Shown here: piece by piece, positions 24,742 through 33,549 of the stretch | Position numbering within the stretch: position 1 is the first letter of the stretch | How the letters are laid out: every line of letters starts with the position of its first letter | DNA from: SVTX01 sp045588675 | GTDB taxonomy: Bacteria; Bacillota; Clostridia; Oscillospirales; CAG-272 | DNA length: 64,000 bases | Reading direction: 5' to 3' | Assembly: GCA_045588675.1 (NCBI GenBank) | Contig: JAZNER010000030.1 | Location: 6,404 to 70,403 of the forward strand | Made by a program: the position numbers and the translations under genes | Notes under the pieces: generated by a model | Database searches by the model: none | What the model was told of the DNA's origin: nothing | The model's input: the letters and a program-made list of their open reading frames with translations, nothing else

Positions 24742-26048
24742 TGTTCCCTCTTATGTACGTTTAAAAGTACTTCGTCAAACGTACGCAGAATTTTTTTCTC
24801 GTTATGATTTTCCATACCGCATTCTGCGGCATTCTTAGCATATTTCACCAAGACCTCTTGGTGCAACAAAATCTCCAATCCCGACAAAATTTCTTCATCA
24901 TGATGTGCCACAACAGCCGATTCCGTATTCAAAAAATATTCCATTGGAGCCAAATCCCTGTTTCCTACAGCAAAAATACATTTTCCTGCGGAAAAATAAT
25001 CAGTTATTTTCGTGGAAAAGGACAAACGAGCCATCAAATTTTCGTCGCTCATATCCTCTAAAAACAACAACACGTCCGCATTCTTTTGTAACCCCAAAAC
25101 CTCCGATTGCGGAATGGGTGGATGAATTCTGCAAAACTCGTTCTGCGTTTCTTGCAAATACTCTTCAGACAATTGTGTTTGCGTAAATACATCTAAAACA
25201 AGTTTTGTTTTGTCCTTGTTCAATGCTTTCAAAGCAGAAGAAATTTTCTGCAAGGACTTATCTCTTCCAATTAACAAATTTCCTGTATAGAGCATATGCA
25301 GAGGAAACGACACTGCTTCGTAATCTTCTGCCTCAACCACTCTGTTTAACGGTTTAGACAGTACCGTACAGTCGATATCGAAGAAAGCATCTGCCTCCGC
25401 CTTTGTTTTTGGCGTGATCGCAAAAAATTTGTCTGTTTGTTTTGCAATTTTTTTTAGAGATTTTCTTTGATAGCATCTATAGATCTTATAGCCGATCTTC
25501 CCCGACTGCTTATACGTAAAATTATCATCCCAGATATATCCGATCACCTTAGCTCCAGTACGCTTTATTGCATATCGTACAAGACGGTTCATATGAATAT
25601 ATCCATCCATGCCGTGCAGAATTATATCAGGTTTAAAATCATCCAAAAAAGCGTCTAATTCTTTTGTCTTCCATTTGCCGAATTTCCAAAGAAGCTCCCT
25701 TGCCAGAAGCATCGAATATCTCCGCTTTTTTTTCATTTTCGCATAACGCTCGTTATGCGCTCTCAGGTCTTCGCTGCTTTCCGCCTCCGATAACGGCTGA
25801 GCCATTACTTCTTTTCCCGTTTGTATATTCCTTTTGAAAATACTTTTAATGACTCTGTTTTCGGAAATGCAAAAATATTTTGAGCAAACTTGACTATCGG
25901 GAATCTCATCACGCAAATATATATTTGCTATATCTTTACTGTCGTAATGTGAAACCAGCGACTGCCAAGTGTTCGCCCCGACCTTACTATTCCAAGATGT
26001 CATTGTAAACACCAAGATTCGAGGCGGTTTGTTTTCAACAATATCCAT
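24738..26048 (-). CDS. Putative glycosyltransferase (GT-B type)
   Basis: The 436-residue protein shows a diverged GT-B pattern: ILHGMDGYIHM and IGYIWDDNFTYKQSG in the N-terminal half, then LYTGNLLIGRDKSL and DYFSAGKCIFAVG in the C-terminal half. No canonical E-x7-E is obvious. Its place among capsule genes and 4-nt overlap with the next gene support a transferase of the repeat unit. The ribosome site before ATG 26048 is weak. Confidence 0.65.
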   Translation of the reverse strand: MDIVENKPPRILVFTMTSWNSKVGANTWQSLVSHYDSKDIANIYLRDEIPDSQVCSKYFCISENRVIKSIFKRNIQTGKEVMAQPLSEAESSEDLRAHNERYAKMKKKRRYSMLLARELLWKFGKWKTKELDAFLDDFKPDIILHGMDGYIHMNRLVRYAIKRTGAKVIGYIWDDNFTYKQSGKIGYKIYRCYQRKSLKKIAKQTDKFFAITPKTKAEADAFFDIDCTVLSKPLNRVVEAEDYEAVSFPLHMLYTGNLLIGRDKSLQKISSALKALNKDKTKLVLDVFTQTQLSEEYLQETQNEFCRIHPPIPQSEVLGLQKNADVLLFLEDMSDENLMARLSFSTKITDYFSAGKCIFAVGNRDLAPMEYFLNTESAVVAHHDEEILSGLEILLHQEVLVKYAKNAAECGMENHNEKKILRTFDEVLLNVHKREQ

Positions 26049-26064
26049 AAAATTCGCTTAACCT

Positions 26065-27039
26065 TTACAGATTCTCCTTATACCAAGCGATAGCTTCGTT
26101 CAAGCCTTTTGCAAAATCGTAGTCGGGATCATATCCAAGCATTTCCCTTGCCGCAGAAATATCCGCGTTTGAGTGCTTGATGTCTCCCTTTCTGTCGGGC
26201 CCGAAGTTCGGCTCGATGTCCTTGCCCAACGCCTTTGTCAGCGTATAGTAGATATCAATAAGATACTCTCTGCCGCCGTATGCTATATTGTAGGCTCTGC
26301 CTGCCGCCTCGTGCGAAGCAAGACAAGCCTTCAAATTCGCCTCGATAACGTTTTCAATATACGTAAAATCACGGCTCTGCTTGCCGTCGCCGTTGATCGT
26401 CGGCTGTTCGTCATTCAAGAGCTGCTTGATAAACTTCGGAATAACCGCGGCATAAGCACCGTTGGGATCCTGACGGCGACCAAAAACATTAAAATAACGC
26501 ATTCCGTATGTATCAAGTCCGTAAAGCTTCGTATAGAGCTTTGCCCATTCCTCGTCGCAACGCTTTGTCAGAGCATAGGGTGAGAGCAGATTGCCCTCCC
26601 TACCCTCTGTTTTCGGCAAATTGGGCTCATCACCGTAAACCGATGACGACGATGCATAAACAAATTTCTTCACGCCCGTCTGACGCGCCGCTTCCAGCAT
26701 ATTCAACGTGCCCTCAATATTGTTTTTGCAATAGAAGATCGGCATTTCGATAGAACGGGGCACACTTCCCCACGCGGCTTGATTGAGCACGTAATCCACA
26801 CCCTCGCAAGCCTTTATACAAGTATCAAGATCCTTGATGTCGCCTTTTACAAATTCGTAATTCGGGTTATCCAAAAACATATCCACGTTTGCCTGCTTGC
26901 CCGTCGAAAGATCGTCAAGGCAACGAACCTTGTATCCCATATTCAAAATAGCCTCACAAAGGTTAGAGCCGATAAATCCCGCTCCGCCCGTTACGAGAAA
27001 TTTTGAATTTTCTGGGAACTTTAAATGTTTATATCCCAT
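26065..27039 (-). CDS. tviC: UDP-N-acetylglucosamine(uronate) 4-epimerase, WbpP/TviC type
   Basis: This 324-residue extended SDR has LVTGGAGFIGSNL, the family-specific NQAAWGSVPRSIE, SSSSVYGD and catalytic SPYALTKRCDEE. The QAA-GSVPRS segment points to the WbpP/TviC group acting on N-acetylated UDP-sugars rather than plain GalE. With the dehydrogenase directly upstream it should convert UDP-GlcNAcA to UDP-GalNAcA, or UDP-GlcNAc to UDP-GalNAc. ATG 27039 (GGAG 8 nt upstream) replaces a longer frame that overlaps the upstream gene. Confidence 0.88.
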   Translation of the reverse strand: MGYKHLKFPENSKFLVTGGAGFIGSNLCEAILNMGYKVRCLDDLSTGKQANVDMFLDNPNYEFVKGDIKDLDTCIKACEGVDYVLNQAAWGSVPRSIEMPIFYCKNNIEGTLNMLEAARQTGVKKFVYASSSSVYGDEPNLPKTEGREGNLLSPYALTKRCDEEWAKLYTKLYGLDTYGMRYFNVFGRRQDPNGAYAAVIPKFIKQLLNDEQPTINGDGKQSRDFTYIENVIEANLKACLASHEAAGRAYNIAYGGREYLIDIYYTLTKALGKDIEPNFGPDRKGDIKHSNADISAAREMLGYDPDYDFAKGLNEAIAWYKENL

Positions 27040-27040
27040 T

Positions 27041-28357
27041 TTATAATCTCCAATAGTTATATCCTGCTTTTTCGTATTCGGTTCTGTCGAGTAGTCCCTT
27101 AATATCGAGCAGCACCTTTTGTCCTTCACCGAAGAACTCGTCCACGTCCGCCATAGTGAAATGCGCAAACTCATTATGCGCTACCGCTAAAACGACAGCA
27201 TCCATATCCTTGATCGTGGAAATATCGACAAACTTTACACCGTAAAGATGCTTTGCCTCGGCCGCGTCGGCGGTAGGATCTGCAATCGTAGGCTCAATAC
27301 CGTATTCGCGAAGCTCTTTTACGATGTCAAATATCTTCGTGTTTCTCGTATCGGGGCAATTCTCCTTAAATGTAAAGCCAAGAATAGCCACCTTGGCATT
27401 TTTGACTGCTTTTTCTGCTTTGATAAGATTCTTTACTACGTTTTCGGCAACGTATTTTCCCATATCGTCGTTTATTCTGCGGCCCGCAAGGATAACCTGA
27501 CTGTGATAGCCAAGCTGCTCTGCTTTATAGGTCAGATAATAAGGATCGACGCCGATACAGTGACCTCCGACCAAGCCTGGATAGAACTTAAGGAAATTCC
27601 ACTTCGTTCCCGCTGCCTCTAAAACCGACTTCGTATCAATTCCGATCTTGTTGAAAATGATCGAAAGCTCGTTCATAAACGCAATATTGATGTCGCGCTG
27701 GCTATTTTCAATTACCTTTGCCGCTTCCGCAACCTTGATGCAAGGTGCTCTATGTACGCCCGCATCTACTACGAGCTCATATACCTTTGCAACTACGTCC
27801 AAGGTTTCCCCGTCCATACCAGAAACGATCTTCGTGATAGTTTCAAGACGGTGCACCTTATCACCGGGGTTGATACGCTCGGGTGAGTAACCTACCTTGA
27901 AATCTACGCCGCACTTCAAGCCTGACTCCTTTTCAAGAATAGGTACGCAAACATCCTCTGTAACACCCGGATAAACGGTGGATTCAAACACGACAACACT
28001 ACCCTTGACGAGATTTCTGCCCAAAATTCTGCTTGCGCCTTCAACGGGTGTCAGGTCGGGTGTATGGTCGTCGTAAACAGGCGTGGGAACTGCTACGATA
28101 TGGAACTTTGACTCGCGAAGCTTGGCTTCGTCGGCGGTGAATTCCACCGTGCTGTTTTTGATTGCGTCGTTGCCGACTTCATTCGTAGGATCTATTCCAG
28201 ATTTATAAAGCTCGATCTTTGCTTTGTTCAAGTCGTAGCCTATGACCTTTACCTTCTTTGCAAAAGCAACGGCGATCGGCATACCGACGTAGCCAAGACC
28301 TACAAGCGAAATTTTTTCCTCGCCTTTTATTATTTTTTCATAAAGATTTGCATACAT
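27041..28357 (-). CDS. tviB: UDP-N-acetyl-hexosamine 6-dehydrogenase, TviB/WbpA type
   Basis: This 438-residue nucleotide-sugar dehydrogenase has SLVGLGYVGMPIAVAF (NAD-binding), FESTVYPG, the catalytic cysteine segment GLVGGHCIGVDPYYLT and FKENCPDTRN. It oxidises C6 of UDP-GlcNAc (or UDP-GalNAc/ManNAc) to the uronic acid with two NAD+. The pairing with a TviC-like epimerase matches the Vi-antigen style route to UDP-GalNAcA. GGAG precedes the start. The sugar specificity is inference. Confidence 0.9.
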   Translation of the reverse strand: MYANLYEKIIKGEEKISLVGLGYVGMPIAVAFAKKVKVIGYDLNKAKIELYKSGIDPTNEVGNDAIKNSTVEFTADEAKLRESKFHIVAVPTPVYDDHTPDLTPVEGASRILGRNLVKGSVVVFESTVYPGVTEDVCVPILEKESGLKCGVDFKVGYSPERINPGDKVHRLETITKIVSGMDGETLDVVAKVYELVVDAGVHRAPCIKVAEAAKVIENSQRDINIAFMNELSIIFNKIGIDTKSVLEAAGTKWNFLKFYPGLVGGHCIGVDPYYLTYKAEQLGYHSQVILAGRRINDDMGKYVAENVVKNLIKAEKAVKNAKVAILGFTFKENCPDTRNTKIFDIVKELREYGIEPTIADPTADAAEAKHLYGVKFVDISTIKDMDAVVLAVAHNEFAHFTMADVDEFFGEGQKVLLDIKGLLDRTEYEKAGYNYWRL

Positions 28358-28375
28358 ATCCTTTTCTCCTAACGT

Positions 28376-29449
28376 TTAACTAATCGAATTGACTTGTTCT
28401 AAATAATTATTTACGACTATTTCTCTATCGAACTGGCTCTCGATCTTTTCTCTGCCCAACTTACCCATTTCTCGCTTTTGCTCATAAGGCAGAGCAACAA
28501 ACCTTTCAATAGCCACTGTTATGCTATCTGTATCTTTGGCTTTAAATCCAAACCCGGTAACTCCCTCGTCAAAGGTTTCTTTGCAACCGGGAATCTCAGA
28601 TGCCAAAATTGGCCTACCACAAGCCGCGGCCTCCAACAAAACATTTGCCATTCCCTCGTGGTAAGAGGGTAAAATGATCGCGTGCGCGGCCTTAAGGTAA
28701 GGTCTTACGTCCTTGTGAAAGCCTACACATTCCACATTTTGTAAATTCGCAAAAGGATTTTCTCCGCCGTATTCCACATCGCCAACGACTGTAAATTTCA
28801 AAGCTCCGTTGTTCGCAAGGCGTTTAGCCGCCTCGGCTAATTCAAACACACCCTTATCCTTGATAATTCTCCCAACGAACACGATATTGATTGCGCTCTC
28901 TTCCGGATAATCAGCGAAAGAAAATTTCTCTACGTTAACTCCCGAGCCTGGCAATAATTTCGATTCTCCGCAAACGACCTTTCTATCACGGAAAAACTGT
29001 TCATTGTCTTGATTTTGAAAAAATACACATTTGGCTTTTTTTAGACCGTTTTTATACAGCCACAGCATCAGCTTTTGCATAATTCCGCCGTCGCCTACGA
29101 CACCCAATCCCGTAACGTTAGCAACATACGGTATCTTTAAGCGGCCACAAGCCATACCGCCATAAACATTAGGCTTGATCGTAAAGGTTAGCACGATATC
29201 AGGCTTGATCTCCTTAAGCAGTTTCTTGTAGTTGCTCAAAAGCTTCAGGTCTTCAAAAGGATTTTTACCGTGTCTTGACACCTCAGTTTCAACAACCTTT
29301 GCACCCAAGGCCTCTATCTCGGAGATACGGTCACTCTTTGGAACACTGACCAATACCTCGTGCCCCTCCGCAACCAAAGCGCGTACCAGCTCACAACGAA
29401 ATTGCAGAACTGTCGTTACATCGTTTACCAAAATGAGTATTTTTTTCAT
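28376..29449 (-). CDS. Glycosyltransferase, GT4 type (CapM/PglA-like)
   Basis: The 357-residue protein has LTFTIKPNVYGGMACG and LLPGSGVNVEKF, a pattern shared with transferases that add N-acetylated sugars early in repeat-unit assembly, then FVGRIIKDKGVFEL and PSYHEGMANVLLEAA. It sits directly upstream of tviB/tviC, so N-acetylhexosaminuronate transfer is a reasonable but unproven idea. Confidence 0.87.
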   Translation of the reverse strand: MKKILILVNDVTTVLQFRCELVRALVAEGHEVLVSVPKSDRISEIEALGAKVVETEVSRHGKNPFEDLKLLSNYKKLLKEIKPDIVLTFTIKPNVYGGMACGRLKIPYVANVTGLGVVGDGGIMQKLMLWLYKNGLKKAKCVFFQNQDNEQFFRDRKVVCGESKLLPGSGVNVEKFSFADYPEESAINIVFVGRIIKDKGVFELAEAAKRLANNGALKFTVVGDVEYGGENPFANLQNVECVGFHKDVRPYLKAAHAIILPSYHEGMANVLLEAAACGRPILASEIPGCKETFDEGVTGFGFKAKDTDSITVAIERFVALPYEQKREMGKLGREKIESQFDREIVVNNYLEQVNSIS

Positions 29450-29450
29450 T

Positions 29451-30368
29451 TCACCAATTCTCTTTTATTTTTTCTATAATCGCTTTCGCGTCTATATTAT
29501 ACTGCTTTCTCAAATATTTCTGACTGCCGACGATACTGGAATATCTGTCGTCGAGGGCTATGCGGACAAGCTTTGCTTTTACTCCGTCAGCTTCTGCCAA
29601 AACCTCAGCCACTGCCGAGCCAAAGCCTCCGCTCAAATTATGCTCCTCTACCGTCACTATTGCTTTATTATTTCTTGCGCATTCCAAAATCACTTCTCTA
29701 TCAATGGGCTTGACGGTCGGGAAGGTATAAACGGACGGAACGATACCCTGCGCCTTCAATTCCTTGCAAGCTTCATCAACCTCGTCAAAAATAGCTCCCG
29801 TAGAGAAGACCGCAACTCTCTCGCCCTTCTGAATCTCGATAGCTTTACCGATTTCGAAGCTATCCAGCTTATCGTGAATACGTTTCTCCCCGCCTCTGCC
29901 AAGACGGAGATAGCAGGTACCTGGTTGCTCATATATCGCCTTTGTAGCACATTCCGCCTCTACAAGATCTCCGGGAGCCAACACCGTTACCTCGGGCAGG
30001 GCTCGGAGCATTGCAATATCTTCGGTTGCATGATGGCTCATGCCCAATGAACCGTAAACAAATCCGCCTCCAACACAAACAACCTTTACATTGGCGTTAT
30101 GATATGCGCAATCGTTTCTTATTTGCTCGATACAACGAAGTGTGGGAAAGTTTCCAATCGAATATGTATAAACGATCTTGCCTTGCATAGCAAGTCCTGC
30201 TGCAATAGAAGTCATATTCTGTTCTGCAATACCTGCATTTATTATCTGATCGGGCAACTCGGTCCAAAAGGGCTTCAACACTCCAAAGCCAAGGTCGCCA
30301 GTAACTATATAAACATTTTTATCATTCTTTGCTATTTCAAGCAAGGTTTTTACAAACGTATCTCTCAT
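29451..30368 (-). CDS. Transketolase-like protein, C-terminal (pyrimidine-binding) subunit
   Basis: This 305-residue protein corresponds to the second half of transketolase. VTGDLGFGV, INAGIAEQNMTSIAAGLA (with the Glu that activates thiamine diphosphate) and the transketolase C-terminal domain from about residue 180 are recognisable. It overlaps the N-terminal subunit gene by 4 nt, so both halves are made together. In a polysaccharide operon it may build an unusual sugar by two-carbon transfer. The substrate is unknown. Confidence 0.88.
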   Translation of the reverse strand: MRDTFVKTLLEIAKNDKNVYIVTGDLGFGVLKPFWTELPDQIINAGIAEQNMTSIAAGLAMQGKIVYTYSIGNFPTLRCIEQIRNDCAYHNANVKVVCVGGGFVYGSLGMSHHATEDIAMLRALPEVTVLAPGDLVEAECATKAIYEQPGTCYLRLGRGGEKRIHDKLDSFEIGKAIEIQKGERVAVFSTGAIFDEVDEACKELKAQGIVPSVYTFPTVKPIDREVILECARNNKAIVTVEEHNLSGGFGSAVAEVLAEADGVKAKLVRIALDDRYSSIVGSQKYLRKQYNIDAKAIIEKIKENW

Positions 30369-31216
30369 TTTGCTTCCTCCTCGTAGGGATCAACGATTCC
30401 TTCGGGCATAGCCGCGTGAAGCTCTTTAAGCGCTCCGTCGTATTCTTCTCCCTCGTGTGGGAAGCGGTAATGCCACAAAATATCAAATTCCATGAACGAA
30501 ACGCCTTTGCCCTTGACCGTATTTGCAATGATTACCGTTGGCTTATCCGCACTTTCCTTTGCCTTTGAAAAAGCCAAACGCAGCTCATCGTGGTTATGTC
30601 CGTCGATCTCAAGAACATTCCAGCCGAAAGACTTCCACTTATCCGCAAATGGAGCAAGAGAAAGCGTATTCTCACAAAAATCCAGACTCTGCATCTTGTT
30701 GTGATCGACAATAACAACAAATTGATTGAGTTTAAAATGATTTGCAAACAGCGCCATTTCCCAGATAGAGCCCTCGTCGCATTCACCGTCACCCACGATT
30801 GCATATGTATAATACGGTTCTTTGTTAAGCCTCGCATTAAGCGCCATGCCTGCCGCAATACAAGCACCGTGACCGAGCGAACCCGTGGAAATTTCTACCC
30901 CGGGAATGCCTTTGTGGGAAACATGACCTGAAAGGCGGCTTCCGTCGGCATAGTGCGTTTTCAGTTCTTCTCTGTCAAAAAATCCCTTTTCAGCCAATGC
31001 CGCATATATAGCTGCTCCCGCGTGTCCTTTGCTTAAAACTATCCTGTCACGGTTTTCATCTTTCAAATTCTCAGGCGAAATATTTGCTACGTCATTATAA
31101 AGAACCGCCACGATATCTGCAACCGAAAAAATCGCACCGATATGGCTACCGTGAGAAATATGTGTCATTTCTACTCCGTGACGTCTTATAAGCCACGCTA
31201 ACTGTTCACTTTTCAT
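30365..31216 (-). CDS. Transketolase-like protein, N-terminal (diphosphate-binding) subunit
   Basis: The 283-residue protein has SKGHAGAAIYAAL, SGHVSHKGIPGVEISTGSLG and the thiamine diphosphate/metal motif GDGECDEGSIWEMA ending near HNKMQ, as in split transketolases. ATG 31216 has GGAG 6 nt upstream; the ATG at 31228 is an alternative. The ribosome site belongs to a hairpin-linked sequence also found before spoVAE. Together with the 29451 gene it should form an alpha2beta2-type enzyme. Confidence 0.88.
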   Translation of the reverse strand: MKSEQLAWLIRRHGVEMTHISHGSHIGAIFSVADIVAVLYNDVANISPENLKDENRDRIVLSKGHAGAAIYAALAEKGFFDREELKTHYADGSRLSGHVSHKGIPGVEISTGSLGHGACIAAGMALNARLNKEPYYTYAIVGDGECDEGSIWEMALFANHFKLNQFVVIVDHNKMQSLDFCENTLSLAPFADKWKSFGWNVLEIDGHNHDELRLAFSKAKESADKPTVIIANTVKGKGVSFMEFDILWHYRFPHEGEEYDGALKELHAAMPEGIVDPYEEEAK

Positions 31217-31221
31217 TTTAT

Positions 31222-31245
31222 TCTCCATTCCGCCGCCGTCAGCGG
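31222..31245 (-). repeat. Hairpin plus GGCGGCGGAATGGAGA leader, copy 1
   Basis: On the minus strand a GCCG/CGGC hairpin leads into the 16-mer GGCGGCGGAATGGAGA (31237-31222), whose GGAGA is the ribosome site of the transketolase gene. The same 16-mer with a similar hairpin occurs at 38717-38743 before spoVAE. Confidence 0.6.
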
Positions 31246-31335
31246 CTCAAATTTCTTGGGTAAATTTTGGCATATCAGCAAAATTCTTGCGTAAAAAGTT
31301 TATTTCTGCCTTAAGTGAAAGCAGATTCCACGCTA

Positions 31336-32280
31336 CTACTCCTTTGAAATCTTGTCTAATCGATCAATTTGTTCATATGTCAGAGTCCAATCCAATGCCT
31401 CTGCATTTTGTAATACCTGTTTCGGAGATTTTGCTCCGACAATTACTACAGAACCCTTTAAATAATCTAAAATCCAACGAATTGCCACAGAAGAAACCGT
31501 CTTTCCCTGCTCTGCGGCAATCTCCTTTAAGACCTCCACAATCTCAAGATTCTTTAAAAGCTTTTCCCCGTGGAAGTTCACATAAATATCACGGGAACGA
31601 CGGTCGTTTGATTCAAACTTGCAATTCTTGTCGTATTTTCCGCTTAAAATTCCTTGTCCCAGACTTCCCCACGTAAAAGGTGTCATATCATACTCGTCGC
31701 TAAAACAGAACATTTCTTTTTCATTTTTGCGGCAAGCCAGACTGTACTCATCCTGGAAGGAAACGAAGGGGTTGCTATTACCAAACGACTTTATTTCCTC
31801 AATGTCCTTTTGATAAATATTTGATAGCCCGTAATAACGGATCTTCCCCTGCTGCTTTAATATTTCCAACGATTCAGCAACGTCTGAAAGCGGCGTTACA
31901 CCGTCACGGTAATGCACCTGATAGAGATCGATGTAATCGCGATTTAATCGCTTCAAGCTACCCTCAACCGCCTTGAATATGTATTCACGAGAATTATCGT
32001 AAGTCGTTTTTCCGTTTTCGACGCGCACACCGAACTTGGTCGTGATAACTACGTTTTTACTATCCGATCCAAGTGCCTCGGCAAGAGTTCTTTCGCTCTC
32101 GCCAAGTCCGTACGTATCGGCGGTATCAAAAAAATTAATTCCGCTATCCACCGCGGTTTTTACGGCGTTGATAAGGTCTGTCCTTTGAACGTCGCCCCAA
32201 CCGTAGCCGCCAAGAGGGCAACCGCCCATACATAGCGCGGAAACCGTCAGATCGGTTTTCTTAATCGTTACTTTCTGCAT
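31336..32280 (-). CDS. Aldo/keto reductase
   Basis: The 314-residue NADPH-dependent reductase has NFFDTADTYGLGESERTLAEAL, with the catalytic Asp and Tyr, then VVITTKFG, QVHYRDG and YGLSNI. The C-terminal IVGAKSPKQV binds cofactor. Start ATG 32280 has AAGGA about 11 nt upstream. It may reduce a keto-sugar made by the neighbouring transketolase or be a general reductase. The context favours the first. Confidence 0.88.
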   Translation of the reverse strand: MQKVTIKKTDLTVSALCMGGCPLGGYGWGDVQRTDLINAVKTAVDSGINFFDTADTYGLGESERTLAEALGSDSKNVVITTKFGVRVENGKTTYDNSREYIFKAVEGSLKRLNRDYIDLYQVHYRDGVTPLSDVAESLEILKQQGKIRYYGLSNIYQKDIEEIKSFGNSNPFVSFQDEYSLACRKNEKEMFCFSDEYDMTPFTWGSLGQGILSGKYDKNCKFESNDRRSRDIYVNFHGEKLLKNLEIVEVLKEIAAEQGKTVSSVAIRWILDYLKGSVVIVGAKSPKQVLQNAEALDWTLTYEQIDRLDKISKE

Positions 32281-32519
32281 TTTTCTTTTTTCCTTTAATT
32301 CTGTCAATCGATATTGATATACCCTTTTTGATGAAATATTCCGCATAATATACGGCGCAAGCCAATGCCAGGATTGCCACCGTTGTGGCAAGAAAATTCA
32401 CGGGGAATGCCAAGCAATCCGCCAGCCGCCAGATCATCAATCGGCCAAATTTGACCATAATGAGAATTAGTTATCAAAAGCGTTGCAATAGCACGCAAGT
32501 AGTTTATAAAAGAATACAT
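32261..32519 (-). pseudogene. Remnant of an acyltransferase-3 family gene
   Basis: From ATG 32519 the frame reads MYSFINYLRAIATLLITNSHY, then WPIDDLAAGGLLG, the N-terminus of OafA-like membrane acyltransferases. At about 32400-32410 homology in this frame stops. A second frame then reads AFPVNFLATTVAILALAC, then AVYYAEYFIKKG, which looks like the last membrane helix and tail of the same family. Nearly all of the protein is missing between them, so this is an internally deleted, frameshifted relic. Confidence 0.7.
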
Positions 32520-32530
32520 CTCGTTCCAAA

Positions 32531-33241
32531 TCAATCTCCCTTGACATCACTTGAGCCCTCAGCCGACGCAACGCTTTGAATTACAACTGCATCATTCTCT
32601 GCTTCAACGGTTTCGTTGTTGGGATTGGGCTCTGCCGCGGTTACCTCAGAGGAGCCGTCGTCCTCGTTGCCTTCATTTGTCAAAACAGCTTTGATCGTCA
32701 TAAAGAAAATTTTAATGTCCAAGCCAAAGGACAGATTATCAACGTAATAGTTGTCATACTCAAATCTTGCCTTCACCGTATTCGTTTTTCTTCCGTGAAC
32801 CGCAGCCCAGCCGGTAACTCCGGGGCAAACATCAAAGCGTTTCAACTCATCTTCAGTGTACTCTTCCCAATTTTTAGGATAATATGTAAGGACGGGGCGA
32901 GGGCCGATAATGGACATTTCACCCTTGATTATGTTAATTAATTGAGGGAGCTCGTCAATACTGGTTGCGCGGATAAACTTACCTACCTTCGTCACGCGTT
33001 TATCGCCTTTAAAGCAATAAACTCCGCCTTCCTGCTGTTCTGCTCCCACACACATAGAACGAAACTTATACATCCAATACACTTTTCCGTTTTTGCCAAC
33101 GCGTTCTTGTTTAAAAATAATCGGACCATCGCTGTCGATCTTTATGGCAATAGCTATTATCAGCATTGGTAACGACAGAACTATGATACCCGCTATTGCA
33201 AGTATTAGGTCTATGATCCTTTTTACGACTCGCTTATACAT
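32531..33241 (-). CDS. Priming undecaprenyl-phosphate sugar-1-phosphate transferase
   Basis: The 236-residue membrane enzyme begins with RVVKRIIDLILAIAGIIVLS, the membrane re-entrant helix. KQERVGKNGKVYWMYKFRSM, the catalytic RATSIDELPQLINI and MSIIGPRPV follow. This is the bacterial sugar transferase family that puts the first sugar-1-phosphate on undecaprenyl phosphate. The last 35 residues are an acidic tail not typical of the family. It is the first gene of the polysaccharide operon, 70-75 nt after the promoter's expected start. Confidence 0.92.
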   Translation of the reverse strand: MYKRVVKRIIDLILAIAGIIVLSLPMLIIAIAIKIDSDGPIIFKQERVGKNGKVYWMYKFRSMCVGAEQQEGGVYCFKGDKRVTKVGKFIRATSIDELPQLINIIKGEMSIIGPRPVLTYYPKNWEEYTEDELKRFDVCPGVTGWAAVHGRKTNTVKARFEYDNYYVDNLSFGLDIKIFFMTIKAVLTNEGNEDDGSSEVTAAEPNPNNETVEAENDAVVIQSVASAEGSSDVKGD

Positions 33242-33314
33242 ATTGATATTCTCCTTGAATAATGCAAAACTTATTACCCTATAATATTTTTATTTTTATT
33301 ATATATTATATTTT

Positions 33315-33343
33315 ATTATAACACCGTTTTAATATATTGTCAA
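33315..33343 (-). promoter_or_regulatory. Promoter of the polysaccharide operon
   Basis: On the minus strand TTGACA (33343-33338), a 17-nt spacer and TATAAT (33320-33315) are perfect consensus. It is the only strong promoter I see for the roughly 23-kb leftward operon. The rest of the 308-nt gap 33242-33549 is AT-rich and holds only the deoB terminator. Confidence 0.85.
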
Positions 33344-33497
33344 GAAAAAACATCCAAAAGATAACCTTTTTCACAAAAAACGGCCAAAGTTTACAGTTTG
33401 TTTACATTTGAATTTTGTATAAATTGTAAAAGTTAGATTAACCGTTTTTTGTAATTTTAGTTAAAATTTCACAATAATTGAGAACGAAATTTCACAA

Positions 33498-33529
33498 AAA
33501 AACACGGAGAGCTTTTAATAAGCTCTCCG
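33498..33529 (-). terminator. Terminator of the deo operon
   Basis: CGGAGAGCTT (33505-33514) pairs with AAGCTCTCCG (33520-33529). On the minus strand it is followed by TGTTTTTTT. Confidence 0.85.
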
Positions 33530-33549
33530 CACTTTTGTTGAATTTAAAT

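Noticed and set aside
29232..30050. 272-codon plus-strand frame opposite the transketolase/GT4 genes
   Set aside because: It is a shadow of strongly recognised minus-strand genes, with no ribosome site or domain.
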